Source: Chloroflexus islandicus (GTDB lineage: Bacteria; Chloroflexota; Chloroflexia; Chloroflexales; Chloroflexaceae). Taken from it: a DNA stretch of 64,000 nt. The stretch lies in NCBI RefSeq assembly GCF_001650695.1, contig NZ_LWQS01000041.1, positions 19,933 through 83,932 of the forward strand, read 5' to 3'. How positions within the stretch are numbered: the stretch's first letter is position 1; each line of letters begins with the position of its first letter. Below are positions 44,163-52,655 of this stretch, one piece after another. Both the position numbers and the translations under genes were made by a program. The notes under the pieces are model-generated. The model saw only the letters and a program-made list of their open reading frames with translations, made no database searches and was not told the DNA's origin.

Positions 44163-44968
44163 ACGGGCAGGTTCCGCTCGATCGGGCCGCGTTTGCGGCT
44201 GAAATCGAGCGCCGGTTGGTGGCTGAGCCAACCGTTGATTTCCTTGGGCGCGAAGGCGACATTCTGCAGGTGCGCGTCGCCAATCAACGGATGCGAGTCG
44301 ACCTGACAAACTTCTACAATGCCTACACCCAAGCGCCTGAGCATCTTGAGCTGGTGTACAGCACCCTCTTGCGCGTGCTGCGCGAACAGACACCAGCGCG
44401 CGAGGCGCGCACCTTCGCCGAGGTGGCCGATCGGGTGATGCCGATGCTCAAACCGATCACGCTGCTCAACGCGGTGTTTGAAAAGAAGTTGCCGATGCTG
44501 GCCTACCGGCCCTTTCTGGCCGATCTGATCATCGCGTATGTGATCGATGAACCGCAGAGCGTGGCCTACATCAACGAGCGCCATCTTGAGCGGTGGGGGA
44601 TCGGCGAGCACCAGTTGCACGAGCGGGCATTAGCCAATTTAGCCGCCCGCACCCAAGAGCGAGCCCACTTTTTGATGACCGGCGAAGGGGCGCAACGGCT
44701 CATTGTCGCCAACACCCAAGACGGTTACGATGCGACCCGCCTGCTCTTGCCCGATCTGCTGGCGAGCTGGCAGCCGCATTTTCCGGGCAAGATGGTCATC
44801 GGCATTCCGAATCGCGATTTTCTGATTGCTTTTAGCGATGCCGACCAAGACATCTTGACCAGTGTCGCACATCAGATCCAGCTTGATGCCGCCCAACGCG
44901 AATATAGTCTGACCGATCAGCTCTTCACGATTGAAGACGGTCAGATTCGAGAGTACATCTGGGAATAG
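44159..44968 (+). CDS. DUF1444 family protein (YtpQ-like)
   Basis: A 269-residue soluble protein of the DUF1444 family, with the characteristic opening DFLGREGDILQVRVANQRMRVDLTNFYNAY and a YIW-type end. YtpQ proteins are of unknown function; coupling here to purL (ATGA overlap) may only reflect co-transcription. A near-perfect hairpin follows the stop at 44971-44994. Confidence 0.8.
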   Translation: MNGQVPLDRAAFAAEIERRLVAEPTVDFLGREGDILQVRVANQRMRVDLTNFYNAYTQAPEHLELVYSTLLRVLREQTPAREARTFAEVADRVMPMLKPITLLNAVFEKKLPMLAYRPFLADLIIAYVIDEPQSVAYINERHLERWGIGEHQLHERALANLAARTQERAHFLMTGEGAQRLIVANTQDGYDATRLLLPDLLASWQPHFPGKMVIGIPNRDFLIAFSDADQDILTSVAHQIQLDAAQREYSLTDQLFTIEDGQIREYIWE

Positions 44969-44970
44969 CA

Positions 44971-44994
44971 GCGCGCGCCATCACGCGATGGCGC
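44971..44994 (+). other. Hairpin overlapping the leader of the next gene
   Basis: GCGCGCCATC pairs with GATGGCGCGC across ACGC. Immediately after it comes AAGGAG (44997-45002), the ribosome-binding site of the following gene. The stem could mask or present that site, or act as a weak terminator of DUF1444. Confidence 0.6.
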
Positions 44995-45010
44995 GCAAGG
45001 AGCGAGAACT

Positions 45011-45712
45011 CTGCTGGCGGTTGTTATCACCTTTCTGCTGTACGGCGCTGCCTTCTGGTTGTGGTGGCAGCAGCGCAATCCGCTCTACGTCTTTGCGTTG
45101 GTAGCAGGCCAACTGAGCACCCTGCTCGATCCGTTTTGGCGGCTGCTGTACAGCATCCAAACCGTACCGTCGCTAACTTCGCTGGTGGCGGCGCTGACGA
45201 CACCCTTCAATGTCACGGCTTCGTTTCGCGCAGCGTGGCCCGACACCTTGCCGGCGATGATCATTGTGGCGCTTTACCTCTATCGCTGGTGGAACCCCGG
45301 CCTGCTGACCGGTCTCTTCACCTACGTCATCTTCATCAGCCTTCAGTTATTGGTGAGCTTGCTCGGTTTGCGTGAGCCGGCGCCGCCGGCGCTGCTCGGC
45401 GCATTATCCTTCGGTATGAGCGCTGAGTTGCTGGCAGCACTGATGAGCGCCACGATCACGTATGGCCTCTGTTACGTCTTCATTACCGTACAGAATTACT
45501 CGTGGCCGAGCATGGCGGCAGCTATCTTGCCGATGCCGCTGATCTTTGGCGGGTTGGTCTACGGGGTGGCCGGTGCGCCGTTGCTCATCAGCCGGCTGTT
45601 GCCCGACGGCGAGTGGCCGGCACGGGTCGGCTTAGGGCTGACGCTGCTGCTGTTGGGGTGGTGTGTGGCGATTATCACATCAGGGTTGAATCGCTTAAAC
45701 CGGGTGGCGTAA
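45011..45712 (+). CDS. Multi-pass membrane protein, probable CTG start
   Basis: A 233-residue hydrophobic protein with about six segments (LLAVVITFLLYGAAFW, then YVFALVAGQLS... and VIFISLQLLVSLLG). A conventional start (TTG at 45059) would cut off half of the first membrane helix and has no ribosome-binding site, while AAGGAG sits 8 bases before CTG at 45011. I therefore prefer the CTG, which is unusual. Nothing in the sequence shows function. It precedes aat on the same strand. Confidence 0.6.
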   Translation: MLAVVITFLLYGAAFWLWWQQRNPLYVFALVAGQLSTLLDPFWRLLYSIQTVPSLTSLVAALTTPFNVTASFRAAWPDTLPAMIIVALYLYRWWNPGLLTGLFTYVIFISLQLLVSLLGLREPAPPALLGALSFGMSAELLAALMSATITYGLCYVFITVQNYSWPSMAAAILPMPLIFGGLVYGVAGAPLLISRLLPDGEWPARVGLGLTLLLLGWCVAIITSGLNRLNRVA

Positions 45713-45781
45713 GCGCGACCCGGATGCGGAGACGAACGTCTGGGTCTGGAATGGGACAGAAGCACGCGAACGGCGCTGACG

Positions 45782-46378
45782 ATGGCAACACCACGCTTGA
45801 CCCCCGAACTCCTGCTTGCCGCCTACCGGCAAGGCATCTTCCCGATGGCCGACGAGAACGGCGAGATTGGCTGGTACGAGCCGGTGCGGCGGGCGATCAT
45901 TCCGCTTGATGACCGCTTTCACGTCCCACGCCGGTTGGCGCGCACCGTGCGATCGGGGTTCTTTACCGTCACCTTTGATACAGCTTTCGATGAAGTCATC
46001 ACCGCTTGCGCCGAACCGGCGCCGGGCCGGGAAACCACGTGGATTTCGCCAGAGATCATCCGGGCCTACAGCGAATTGCACCGGTTAGGCTATGCCCACA
46101 GCGTCGAGTGTTGGCGTGACGGCCAATTGGCCGGCGGCCTGTACGGGGTGGCGATAGGCGGTTTGTTTGCCGGCGAAAGCATGTTCCACCGCGTGCGCGA
46201 TGCCAGCAAAGTGGCGTTGGTGCATCTGGTCGAACGGTTACGGCGAGGCGGGTTTACACTGCTCGACTCGCAGTTTGTGGTCGGGCCGCACATGTTGCAG
46301 TTCGGCACGATCGAGATCTCGCGGGTTGAGTATCACCGGTTGTTGCGAGCGGCATTGCGGACGCCGGCAGTGTGGTAA
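45782..46378 (+). CDS. aat: Leucyl/phenylalanyl-tRNA-protein transferase
   Basis: A 198-residue Aat that attaches Leu or Phe from aminoacyl-tRNA to N-terminal Lys or Arg of proteins, tagging them for ClpAP. Seen motifs: AYRQGIFPMADENGEIGWYEPVRR, TWISPEIIRAYSELHRLGYAHSVE, GGLYGVAIGGLFAGESMFHRVRDASKVALVHL, and GFTLLDSQFVVGPHMLQFGTIEISR. It is slightly short of the usual 220-240, with both ends trimmed but the core intact. It lies 69 bases after the membrane gene. Confidence 0.93.
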   Translation: MATPRLTPELLLAAYRQGIFPMADENGEIGWYEPVRRAIIPLDDRFHVPRRLARTVRSGFFTVTFDTAFDEVITACAEPAPGRETTWISPEIIRAYSELHRLGYAHSVECWRDGQLAGGLYGVAIGGLFAGESMFHRVRDASKVALVHLVERLRRGGFTLLDSQFVVGPHMLQFGTIEISRVEYHRLLRAALRTPAVW

Positions 46379-46533
46379 TAAAAGGGGCGGGGCGAGGCAG
46401 GCCTCGCCCTGACCATATCTGCTGGGGGAGCGGCCCGCGTCGCCCTGATCGCTGCCGGTAGATGCGGGGCGAGGCATACCTCGCCCTGACCATAGCTGCC
46501 AGTAGATGAGGGGCGACGCATGCGTCGCCCTTA
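46379..46533. repeat. Palindromic GC-rich repeats after aat
   Basis: Three copies of a GGGGCGAGGCaGGCCTCGCCCTGACCATA-type palindrome (about 46382-46425, 46463-46500 and 46507-46533), each with spacer CTGCCGGTAGATG. Convergent genes end on either side; the stems may terminate both. Confidence 0.7.
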
Positions 46534-46992
46534 CTACCGTTGTTTGCGTTTGCGTTCGCGGCGGGCTTCGCGGCGGCCAGTGGTGGCTACCGGGCGCGGC
46601 GCAGCCGGAGCAGCGTCGGCCGGCATCTGGCGGGGTGCGGGCGCACGGGTGCGCGAGTTACGCACCAACTCGGGCAGCACATTACGCATGTAATAAAAGA
46701 CATAACCGCCCAAGATCAGCTCAACCACAAACTGAATGTAAAACCAGAACCGCAGGTTAAAGGTTGGCGTATTGAGCATGCGTGCCACACCAAGCGCCAC
46801 GCCAAAGCCACCCACAATCATCAGCGCAATCCCCAACTGGCGGAAAAAGGTCGCTTTGGCAACATTCCGCTCAGTGTGCAGCCAGATGAAGTAGGCGCCG
46901 CCCGCGACCAGCAGAATCTGCACAATAAAGAATGTCCACGCATACGAGCCAAATGTAGGACTCACTGTCACGAAATAGTCGAAGAACCCCAT
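46534..46992 (-). CDS. Small membrane protein of unknown function
   Basis: A 152-residue protein with three or four membrane segments (WTFFIVQILLVAGGAYFIW, LGIALMIVGGFGVALG, FWFYIQFVVELILGGYVFYY) and a basic Arg/Lys/Pro-rich tail that is probably cytoplasmic. The ATG at 46992 follows a GAGAGG; earlier starts have none. The promoter TTGACG-17-TATAAT is at 47050-47078. Not recognised. Confidence 0.6.
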   Translation of the reverse strand: MGFFDYFVTVSPTFGSYAWTFFIVQILLVAGGAYFIWLHTERNVAKATFFRQLGIALMIVGGFGVALGVARMLNTPTFNLRFWFYIQFVVELILGGYVFYYMRNVLPELVRNSRTRAPAPRQMPADAAPAAPRPVATTGRREARRERKRKQR

Positions 46993-47049
46993 AATGACAA
47001 GCCTCTCTCCACGGTCGCCGAGCGTCGGTACTGCTAGATTGTGGCGGCG

Positions 47050-47078
47050 ATTATAGCAGCGCCGGGGATGCTCGTCAA
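47050..47078 (-). promoter_or_regulatory. Promoter of the small membrane protein
   Basis: Minus-strand TTGACG (47073-47078), 17 bases, TATAAT (47050-47055). Confidence 0.65.
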
Positions 47079-47132
47079 CCGTCCGTGTTGCCTTGCACAA
47101 AGTTCGCACCGGAAACGTGCCATCTTTTTCGC

Positions 47133-47161
47133 TAGACATATACAGCAAAAGTATGTATAAT
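47133..47161 (+). promoter_or_regulatory. Promoter of the SpoIIAA-like gene
   Basis: TAGACA (47133-47138), 17 bases, TATAAT (47156-47161); back to back with the promoter of the divergent membrane gene. Confidence 0.65.
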
Positions 47162-47197
47162 GTGCAAAACGTCGCGTAATTTGTGAGGGAGTACACT

Positions 47198-47557
47198 ATG
47201 CCCTACCGCATTCGTCGCCGGGCCCATGATCTGATCTGGGTGGTGATGGAGGATCATCTACACTTGGCCGAAGCGGAACGGTACTATCAAGAAATGTGGC
47301 GCTTGCTCGACCAGTGCCCAAAGCCGACAGATCTGCTGGTTGATGGGCGACGAATCGCTAGCGCTGATTGGGGAGCGCGCCAGCGCACCGAAGCTATTGC
47401 GCGCCATAAGCATTTAGGCCGGATTGCCTTTATTGTTTCCGAACATCATTTGTTGTTGTTTGCGCCATTGGTGCGTTTTGTCAGTGGAGTTGGCCTGTTT
47501 GGCACCGAACAAGAGGCGTTGCGCTATCTCGGTACGGTGATGGAATATGGCGATTGA
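47198..47557 (+). CDS. Small hypothetical protein, possible SpoIIAA/STAS-like
   Basis: A 119-residue protein (MPYRIRRRAHDLIWVVMEDHL...) with alternating strands and helices and a segment DLLVDGRRIASADWG that could be the core strand of a STAS or SpoIIAA-like fold. It has no membrane segment. GAGGGAG lies 6 bases before the ATG. It is followed by a good intrinsic terminator, so it is probably a single-gene transcript just before bchH paralog 2. Confidence 0.6.
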   Translation: MPYRIRRRAHDLIWVVMEDHLHLAEAERYYQEMWRLLDQCPKPTDLLVDGRRIASADWGARQRTEAIARHKHLGRIAFIVSEHHLLLFAPLVRFVSGVGLFGTEQEALRYLGTVMEYGD

Positions 47558-47582
47558 CGGTTTTGCTGTTCATCTTTGTTGC

Positions 47583-47610
47583 AAAACCTGTGCAATTATG
47601 CACAGGTTTT
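47583..47610 (+). terminator. Intrinsic terminator after the small gene
   Basis: AAAACCTGTGCA pairs perfectly with TGCACAGGTTTT across ATTA, followed by GTTCGTTTTC. It lies 25 bases after the stop at 47557 and before the bchH leader. Confidence 0.8.
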
Positions 47611-47698
47611 GTTCGTTTTCTGTTCAGATTGTTATTTTTTGTGCGATCTTGCATAATATACTCAGGTTATTATCGCTGACGACAGGAGCAATGGTGCT

Positions 47699-50600
47699 AT
47701 GAGCCAGCCGACAGAATTTGTGATGGTGCTGGGGATGCAGCGGTACAGTCAGGATTTCTTCCGCCGCGCCGAAGCTGAGGTGCGCAAAGAGGTGCCTGAC
47801 TTCCGCTTGCATATTTTCGAAGATCGTGATGTCACCGCACGTCCGGCTGAAGTCGAGGCGGCAATTGCCCGTTGCCAGTGCCTCATCCTTTCACTGATTA
47901 CCTTGAACGAGACGGCGGAGGTGTTGATCCCGATGGTCGAACGCCACGATCCGCCGGTGGTCTTCTCGTTTGAGGGGTTGCCTGAGGTGATGCGGCTGAA
48001 TAAGGTTGGGTCGTATAACCTCAAAGGCGGCAAGGGCATGCCTAAGCCGGTGCAAAATGTGGCCCGGCTGTTGGTCGGCGGGCGCGAGGAAGACGCGCTC
48101 TATGGCTACGTTAAATTGCAAAAAATTACCTCAAAACTGATCAATTTCTTGCCCGGCAAACGCCTCAACGATTTTCGCAATTGGACGAATGTCAATAATT
48201 ATTGGAATCATCGTAGCATTGCCAACGCGGCCAATATGTTTAAGCTCATCATGCGCGAATATAGCGGGATGAGCCATCTGCGGGTTGACCCGGTGGTCGA
48301 GATGCCGAATATGGGTTTTGCCCACCCCGATGCGCCAAAGTTGTTCGCCAATCCCCACGAGTACGAACGGTGGGAAAAGGAACGCAACCGCGCGCGCAAA
48401 GGGGTGCCGGCCCCGCTCGGTACGGTGGCGGTGCTGTCGTTCCGCGCCCACATCCTGTCGGGGGCCGATTACCATAACAAGATTGTGCAGACGCTCGAAG
48501 CCGCCGGCTTGCGGGTGCTGCCGATCTTCGTGATGGGGATCGAGAGCCATATCGTGGTGCGCGAGTGGCTCAGTCACATGAAGGTCGATCTGGTGATTAA
48601 CACGATGGGCTTTCCGCTGGTCGGCGGCCCGGCTGGTTCGACCAAGGCCGGTTTGACCGTCGACGTCGCCCGCGAGTTGCTCAGCAAGCTCGATGTGCCG
48701 TATATCGTCGCCCAACCGCTGTTTGTGCAAGATGAAGACGATTGGCGCGAACGCGGCGTCGGCCCGCTACAAAGCACGTTCCTCTACAGCCTGCCCGAAA
48801 TGGATGGCGCGATCGCGCCGGTGGTGCTGGGTGGGATGCGCGGCAGCACGATCACGACGGTGCAAGACCGGATCGAGCGGCTGGCCCGGATTGCCCGCGG
48901 CTTCGTCCGCTTGCGCAAGAAGGCGAATCGCGATAAGAAGGTGGCGATTATCGTCTATAACTATCCACCCGGCCAAGGCAAGGTGGCGACGGCGGCCCTG
49001 CTCGATGTGCCGGCGAGCCTGATCGCGATCCTCGACCGGCTGGCTGCCGAAGGCTATCAGGTGGGCCGCTATCCGCGCGATCCGGAAACCTTTGCCCGCT
49101 GCCTTGAGGGGTTGGTGAGCGATCAGCCGTTGCCTCCCGGCCACCCGCCGGTGGTGATGGGGGTGAGCGCCGATCTGCAAGATTTCTACCGCTGGCTGCG
49201 GCCCAGTGATCAAGAGCGGATCAATGCCCGCTGGGGCGCGTTCCCCGGCGATATTGCCCCGCTGGGGCGCGATAAGGTGCGCTTGGCCGGTACCCAGCTC
49301 GGCAATATCTTTATCGGTGTGCAGCCGGTGATCGGCATGCCCGGCGACCCGATGCGGCTGCTGTTTGATAAGGAAAATACGCCGCACCACCAGTATGCGC
49401 TCTTCTACCGCTACCTCAGCGAGAGCTTCGGCGCCGATGCGATTATTCACCTCGGTATGCACGGCACTGCCGAGTGGATGCCCGGCTTGCAACTGGGTCT
49501 GACCGATCGCTGCTGGCCCGATATTTTGCTCGGTGAGACGCCTAATTTCTACGTCTATCCGATCAACAACCCCGCCGAAGCCAATATCGCCAAGCGGCGC
49601 GGCTATAGCACAATTATCGGCCACGCCATTCCGCCATACGGACGGGCCGGTCTTTACCGTGAGTTGCAGGCCTTGCAAGACCTGCTGGCCGAGTATCGCG
49701 AGCGTCCGGCATCGGTCGCCGACGATGACCAAAGCCCGGAGGCGGTGGCGATCATGCAGAAGATCGCGCTGCTCAACCTTGATAGCGATCTGGTGCGCCA
49801 GCCCAACGAGCCGTTCAGCCGCTTTGCGTCGCGGGCCTACGCCTATTTGCGCGATCTCGCGGCGACGATGATTACCGACCGCTTGCACGTGCTGGGCAGC
49901 GCCCCGCCGCCCGAAGAGCAACTGACCCTGATTGTCGAGACGCTCAAGGTGCCGCGCGGCGAGTTGCCCGGTCTGGCTGATCTGTTCCTCGCGGCGCGGC
50001 GCGCCACCGTGCGCTACGGCGATGTGCTGGCGCGGGCGCGGCAGGGTGATGCCGAAGCCTTGGCCCTGCGCGACGAGATCGAGACCCGCTGCACCGAGTT
50101 CGTCCAGCAGACGGTCTTTGGCCATCTGTCGCCCGATCAGGCTGCGCGCCAGTTTGGCTTGCCCAACGGTAACGAAGTGCTGGGACTGATCCAGCATGGG
50201 CGGGCGCTGCTGGCGGCGCTGCGCGATAATACGCAAGAGCTCGACTACCTCGTGCGCGGGTTGGGTGGTCACTACATCCCGGCGGCTCCCGGCGGCGACA
50301 TTATCCGCGATGGGGTGACGGTGCTGCCCACCGGGCGCAACATCCATAGCCTCGACCCCTTCCGGGTGCCGACCGACAGCGCCTACGAGCGCGGCGCGCG
50401 TATCGCCGAGACACTCATTGCCGCTCACCGCGCCGAGACCGGCCAGTACCCAGAGACGATTGCGCAGGTGCTGTGGGGGCTCGATGCAATCAAGACCAAG
50501 GGCGAGTCGATCGGCATTGTGCTTGGTTTGATCGGCGCGCGCCCGGTGAAGGATGGGCAAGGCAAGGTCGGTCGCTACGCGCTCATCCCGCTGGCCGAGC

Positions 50601-51508
50601 TGGGCCGGCCCCGGATCGACGTGCTGATGACCGCCTCCGGCATCTTCCGCGACATCTTCGCCGGCACCATGGATATGCTCGACCGGTTGGTGCGGGAAGC
50701 GGCGGAGGCCGACGAGCCGGTTGAGATGAACTACATCCGCAAGCACGTGCAAGAGATGATGGCCGCCGGCAAGAGCTTCGATCAGGCGACAGCGCGCATC
50801 TTCACGCAGGCTGCCGGCACTTACGGCACCGATGTCGATGAGGCGATTGAAGGCAGTGCGTGGGAGAAGCGCGAAGAGCTAGAGGATCTGTTCATCAAGC
50901 GCAATGCCTACGCCTTCGGCGGACGGCAGAATGGCGAAGCGCAGCCAGAGGTGTTGCGCTCGTTGCTCGGCACGGTCAGCCGGGTAGCGCAAGAGATCGA
51001 CAGCGTGGAGTACGGCTTGACCGATATGCAGCACTACTATGGCTATTCGGGGGCGTTGAAGGCGGCGGCTGAGCGGGCTACCGGCCAGCGCGTGCCGCTC
51101 AACTTCGTCGAGAGCTTTACCGCCGAGACCAAGCTGCAAACGCTCGAGCAGACCTTGCGGGTTGAGTATCGCACCAAGTTCCTCAATCCGAAGTGGTACG
51201 AAGGCATGCTGCGCCACGGCCACAACGGCGCCGCCGAGATTGCCAGCCGCTTTACCTACATGCTCGGCTGGAGCGCCACGACCGACGCGGTTGACAAGTG
51301 GGTCTACGACGAAGCGGCGAAAACCTTCGTGCTCGACGACGCCATGCGCACCCGGATCGAGCAGCTCAATCCGGCGGCAGCGCGCAATATGGTAGGCCGC
51401 TTGCTCGAAGCCAATGCGCGCGGCATCTGGCAGACCGACGAAGAGACGCTAGAGCGGCTGCGCGAACTGCACGCCGATCTGGAAGACCGGTTAGAGGGCG
51501 TGGCCTAG
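47699..51508 (+). CDS. bchH: Magnesium chelatase subunit H (BchH-type), paralog 2
   Basis: A 1,269-residue BchH-type protein. The N-terminal block FVMVLGMQRYSQDFFRRAEAEVRKEV is again the DUF3479-like domain, and INTMGFPLVGGPA, NYPPGQGKVATAALLDVPAS, LGMHGTAEWMPG and NPAEANIAKRRGYSTI are the CobN/BchH core blocks. It differs from paralog 1 along most of its length, so the two are not recent duplicates; Mg-chelatase activity in both is assumed. The ATG at 47699 has AGGAG 12 bases upstream. Two perfect hairpins follow the stop, so this is a monocistronic unit. Confidence 0.9.
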   Translation: MSQPTEFVMVLGMQRYSQDFFRRAEAEVRKEVPDFRLHIFEDRDVTARPAEVEAAIARCQCLILSLITLNETAEVLIPMVERHDPPVVFSFEGLPEVMRLNKVGSYNLKGGKGMPKPVQNVARLLVGGREEDALYGYVKLQKITSKLINFLPGKRLNDFRNWTNVNNYWNHRSIANAANMFKLIMREYSGMSHLRVDPVVEMPNMGFAHPDAPKLFANPHEYERWEKERNRARKGVPAPLGTVAVLSFRAHILSGADYHNKIVQTLEAAGLRVLPIFVMGIESHIVVREWLSHMKVDLVINTMGFPLVGGPAGSTKAGLTVDVARELLSKLDVPYIVAQPLFVQDEDDWRERGVGPLQSTFLYSLPEMDGAIAPVVLGGMRGSTITTVQDRIERLARIARGFVRLRKKANRDKKVAIIVYNYPPGQGKVATAALLDVPASLIAILDRLAAEGYQVGRYPRDPETFARCLEGLVSDQPLPPGHPPVVMGVSADLQDFYRWLRPSDQERINARWGAFPGDIAPLGRDKVRLAGTQLGNIFIGVQPVIGMPGDPMRLLFDKENTPHHQYALFYRYLSESFGADAIIHLGMHGTAEWMPGLQLGLTDRCWPDILLGETPNFYVYPINNPAEANIAKRRGYSTIIGHAIPPYGRAGLYRELQALQDLLAEYRERPASVADDDQSPEAVAIMQKIALLNLDSDLVRQPNEPFSRFASRAYAYLRDLAATMITDRLHVLGSAPPPEEQLTLIVETLKVPRGELPGLADLFLAARRATVRYGDVLARARQGDAEALALRDEIETRCTEFVQQTVFGHLSPDQAARQFGLPNGNEVLGLIQHGRALLAALRDNTQELDYLVRGLGGHYIPAAPGGDIIRDGVTVLPTGRNIHSLDPFRVPTDSAYERGARIAETLIAAHRAETGQYPETIAQVLWGLDAIKTKGESIGIVLGLIGARPVKDGQGKVGRYALIPLAELGRPRIDVLMTASGIFRDIFAGTMDMLDRLVREAAEADEPVEMNYIRKHVQEMMAAGKSFDQATARIFTQAAGTYGTDVDEAIEGSAWEKREELEDLFIKRNAYAFGGRQNGEAQPEVLRSLLGTVSRVAQEIDSVEYGLTDMQHYYGYSGALKAAAERATGQRVPLNFVESFTAETKLQTLEQTLRVEYRTKFLNPKWYEGMLRHGHNGAAEIASRFTYMLGWSATTDAVDKWVYDEAAKTFVLDDAMRTRIEQLNPAAARNMVGRLLEANARGIWQTDEETLERLRELHADLEDRLEGVA

Positions 51509-51523
51509 GGTTGAATGACGGCG

Positions 51524-51560
51524 CCGGGCGAGCCAATCGTGGCTCGCCCGGTTTTGTTTT
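51524..51560 (+). terminator. Intrinsic terminator after bchH paralog 2
   Basis: CCGGGCGAGCCA/TGGCTCGCCCGG with an ATCG loop, then TTTTGTTTT. The strongest Rho-independent terminator in the window. Confidence 0.92.
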
Positions 51561-51561
51561 A

Positions 51562-51592
51562 TGGAGGGCGGCAGTCACACTGCCGCCCTCCA
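51562..51592 (+). terminator. Second hairpin after bchH paralog 2
   Basis: TGGAGGGCGGCAGT/ACTGCCGCCCTCCA with a CAC loop, a perfect 14-base stem right after the terminator. No T-run; possibly a backup terminator or insulating element. Confidence 0.6.
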
Positions 51593-51615
51593 CAATACTG
51601 CCGCACAATTCCCCC

Positions 51616-51644
51616 TTGACAAGCCGGGTAACTAGTTGTATCCT
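51616..51644 (+). promoter_or_regulatory. Promoter of the marR-type gene
   Basis: TTGACA (51616-51621), 17 bases, TATCCT (51639-51644). Its -10 overlaps the start of the 16-bp operator. Confidence 0.7.
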
Positions 51645-51678
51645 CCAAATAGTTTGAATAACCAAACTATTTGGAGGA
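51641..51678. promoter_or_regulatory. Perfect 16-bp inverted repeat, MarR operator
   Basis: TCCTCCAAATAGTTTG pairs perfectly with CAAACTATTTGGAGGA across AATAAC. The left arm overlaps the -10 and the right arm contains the GGAGG ribosome-binding site of the gene, so binding would block both transcription and, as RNA hairpin, translation. Confidence 0.85.
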
Positions 51679-51685
51679 TCAAATC

Positions 51686-52153
51686 GTGTACCATGAACTC
51701 GACCCGCCCTACACTCCAGAGCGCGTCGCTGAGTTGTTCAACCTCGTGCATAGCGAGCTGATGGGCCAAAGCATGGAGACGCTCTTGCAATTCTTGCAGC
51801 GGACGAACCTCTCGATGCCGCGCCTGATTGCGCTGATGCATATTGACCGTCGCCATGCTGCGACCATCTCATCGCTGAGCGAGCAGCTCAATTTGACGAT
51901 GGCGACCACCAGCCAGATTGTCGATCAACTGGTGCAAGATGGGTTGGTGGAGCGCAGCGAATCGCCGCACGACCGCCGCCAAAAGTTGGTCTCGCTCACA
52001 CCTGCAGGCGAGCGGTTGGTAGCGGAAGCGCGCCAGATTCGCTTGAGCGAAGCCAGCCGCCATCTGCGCCAGTTGTCGCCTGAGCTGCTCGAACGGCTTG
52101 GTCAGGCGCTCAGTGCCGCATGCCGCGAGTGGAACCTCGTAACGGCTGAGTAA
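51686..52153 (+). CDS. MarR family transcriptional regulator
   Basis: A 155-residue regulator with a winged-helix core: MPRLIALMHIDRRHAATISSLSEQLNLTMATTSQIVDQLVQDGLVERSESPHDRRQKLVSLT, including the wing DRRQKLV. The GTG at 51686 is preferred: GGAGG lies 8 bases upstream, inside the operator right arm, while the upstream TTG would ignore it. The strong operator on its own promoter indicates autoregulation. The DHA2 exporter downstream (same strand, about 500 bases of repeats between) is the natural target. Confidence 0.9.
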   Translation: MYHELDPPYTPERVAELFNLVHSELMGQSMETLLQFLQRTNLSMPRLIALMHIDRRHAATISSLSEQLNLTMATTSQIVDQLVQDGLVERSESPHDRRQKLVSLTPAGERLVAEARQIRLSEASRHLRQLSPELLERLGQALSAACREWNLVTAE

Positions 52154-52243
52154 CGCCACCGCGTTCAGCAGGTTGGCCTTCGTTGCCGGCAGCGTGGATG
52201 CCGCGCTGTCATGGGTAGCTGTTGCGTTTGAAGGACAGACCAA

Positions 52244-52610
52244 TTGTCATTGCGAGCCGCCGGAGGCGCAAAGGGGGCAGAGACGCAGAGACTCTCAACG
52301 CAAAGACGCAAAGGGCGCGAAGGACGCGAAGCTGTTATGGTTGGAGGTATAAGCGTACTTAGGTCAATTCCTCTAAATCCTTTGCGCCTTAGCGTCTTTG
52401 CGTGTATCACCTTTGCGCCGTTGCGGAGACGGTGCCCCTCGCAATGACAGGCCGGTTGTTATTGCGAGCCGCCGGAGGCGGTGAAGCAATCTCCCGCGAG
52501 GGCGGGAGAAGCCCCTCAGCGGTTCGTTCCGCTGAAGAAGGAGATTGCTTCGGTCGGGCGGCTCCCAGCCGTGCTAGATGCCACCGCTCCCCTCGCAATG
52601 ACATGGGTTT
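52244..52610. repeat. Repeat block between marR and the exporter
   Basis: CATTGCGAG elements at about 52244 and 52460 with complementary GCAATGAC ends, and a long 'agacgcaaag/aggcgcgaagg' AG-rich repeat. Nothing encodes here. The insertion may have separated a once-tight marR-exporter operon. Confidence 0.7.
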
Positions 52611-52655
52611 TATTATTTGACATACGTTCAACAAGACGAGGAGTCACACAACCGT

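Noticed and set aside
48767..50752. Long frame on the minus strand inside bchH paralog 2
   Set aside because: Antisense shadow of the conserved bchH gene, as expected in GC-rich DNA.
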